Origin: Hyphomicrobiales bacterium
Lineage (GTDB): Bacteria > Pseudomonadota > Alphaproteobacteria > Rhizobiales > Xanthobacteraceae
Direction: 5' to 3'
Length of the DNA: 5,737 nucleotides
NCBI GenBank assembly: GCA_003133345.1
Contig: PKXB01000213.1
Coordinates: 1 to 5,737, forward strand
Position 1 is the first letter of the stretch, and each line of letters begins with the position of its first letter. The position numbers and the translations under genes are program-made. Positions 5,360-5,737 of the stretch are shown here, one piece after another. The notes beneath the pieces are model-generated. The model did no database searches. It was not told the origin of the DNA and saw only the letters and a program-made list of their open reading frames with translations.

Positions 5360-5737
5360 ATGGCAAAAAGAGCTGTGAAGTGGCTGATAGTTGCCAGCTT
5401 CACTATTGGGATAACTACCGCAGCTTGGGCTCAAGACTCTGATTTAGGCATATCGCTATATCGGTTAGCTTGTGGGGTTTGCCACGGCATTGATGGAAAG
5501 GGTAATGGACCGCTAAGTGAGCAGCTAAAGGTGCCACCTGCTGATTTGACTGTTCTCGCTAAGAAAAATAACGGGGTATTTCCTGTTAATTCTGTATACG
5601 AGACCATTGATGGGCGGAAAATGATCGCCGCACACGGGACTCGCGAGATGCCGATTTGGGGAGCGTACAATCGTGATGAACTTCTCGATCCTTTTTACGA
5701 CCCCGAAGCCATGGCGCGAACCCGCATCCTCACTATT
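5360..5737 (+). CDS. Exported class I cytochrome c (3' end beyond window)
   Basis: The frame is open for 126 codons to the window edge, so the C-terminus is missing. A typical Sec signal peptide is present: charged start (K3, R4, K7), hydrophobic core 8-22 and a likely cut after AWA (24). The mature protein carries one haem c site, C38-G-V-C41-H42, followed by GIDGKGNGPLSEQLKVPPADLT, and M97 in REMPIWG is the probable sixth haem ligand. It should be a monohaem periplasmic electron carrier. The downstream helix begins at DPEAMARTRILTI. The start is set by AAGGAG at 5348. GC is about 49% over 5361-5560 by hand count against about 64% in two sampled lines of the large-subunit gene, so it may have a different history. 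It follows the hydroxylase large subunit after 148 bases on the same strand; a role as its electron acceptor is possible only indirectly, because the hydroxylase seems cytoplasmic. Confidence 0.92.
   Translation, partial: MAKRAVKWLIVASFTIGITTAAWAQDSDLGISLYRLACGVCHGIDGKGNGPLSEQLKVPPADLTVLAKKNNGVFPVNSVYETIDGRKMIAAHGTREMPIWGAYNRDELLDPFYDPEAMARTRILTI

Noticed and set aside
5431..5670. A 79-codon minus-strand open frame inside the cytochrome gene
   Set aside because: The opposite strand encodes CxxCH, a signal peptide and the Met ligand motif; the minus frame has nothing comparable.

Overview
The window looks like a piece of chromosome from a GC-rich proteobacterium. An alphaproteobacterium of the Bradyrhizobium/Rhodopseudomonas kind is the most natural guess. 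This rests on codon style, the molybdenum hydroxylase genes and the type of c cytochrome; no marker gene fixes the taxon.

Layout from left to right. Positions 1-162 hold the last 53 codons of an unrecognised plus-strand gene. Positions 258-1274 hold a zinc-independent medium-chain dehydrogenase/reductase (quinone-oxidoreductase-like) with a strong ribosome binding site. Positions 1381-2735 (minus strand) hold two genes overlapping by four bases: the FAD subunit and then the [2Fe-2S] subunit of a xanthine dehydrogenase/CO dehydrogenase-family molybdenum hydroxylase. Across a divergent intergenic region, the molybdopterin-binding large subunit runs on the plus strand to 5211; its start is placed here at a GTG at 2926. 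From 5360 to the window edge is the 5' part of an exported class I cytochrome c, visibly poorer in GC than the hydroxylase genes.

How the genes fit together. The three hydroxylase subunits form a complete L-M-S set. By family knowledge, substrate is hydroxylated at the Mo centre of the large subunit, and electrons pass through the two [2Fe-2S] clusters of the small subunit to FAD in the medium subunit. No subunit shows an export signal, so the enzyme is probably cytoplasmic. The large subunit lacks the AYRCSFR signature of true form I CO dehydrogenase and the AYRGAGR signature of form II, and the medium subunit shows no cysteine cluster like the extra [4Fe-4S] site of 4-hydroxybenzoyl-CoA reductase. 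The substrate is therefore open. The cytochrome c is periplasmic, and a direct link to the hydroxylase is not shown.

The least ordinary points are the divergent arrangement of large versus medium/small subunit genes, an extended imperfect inverted repeat (2851-2895) just upstream of the preferred large-subunit start, and unusual residues in the large subunit's Mo-site motifs. I see no CRISPR array, tRNA, rRNA, insertion sequence or clearly new system.
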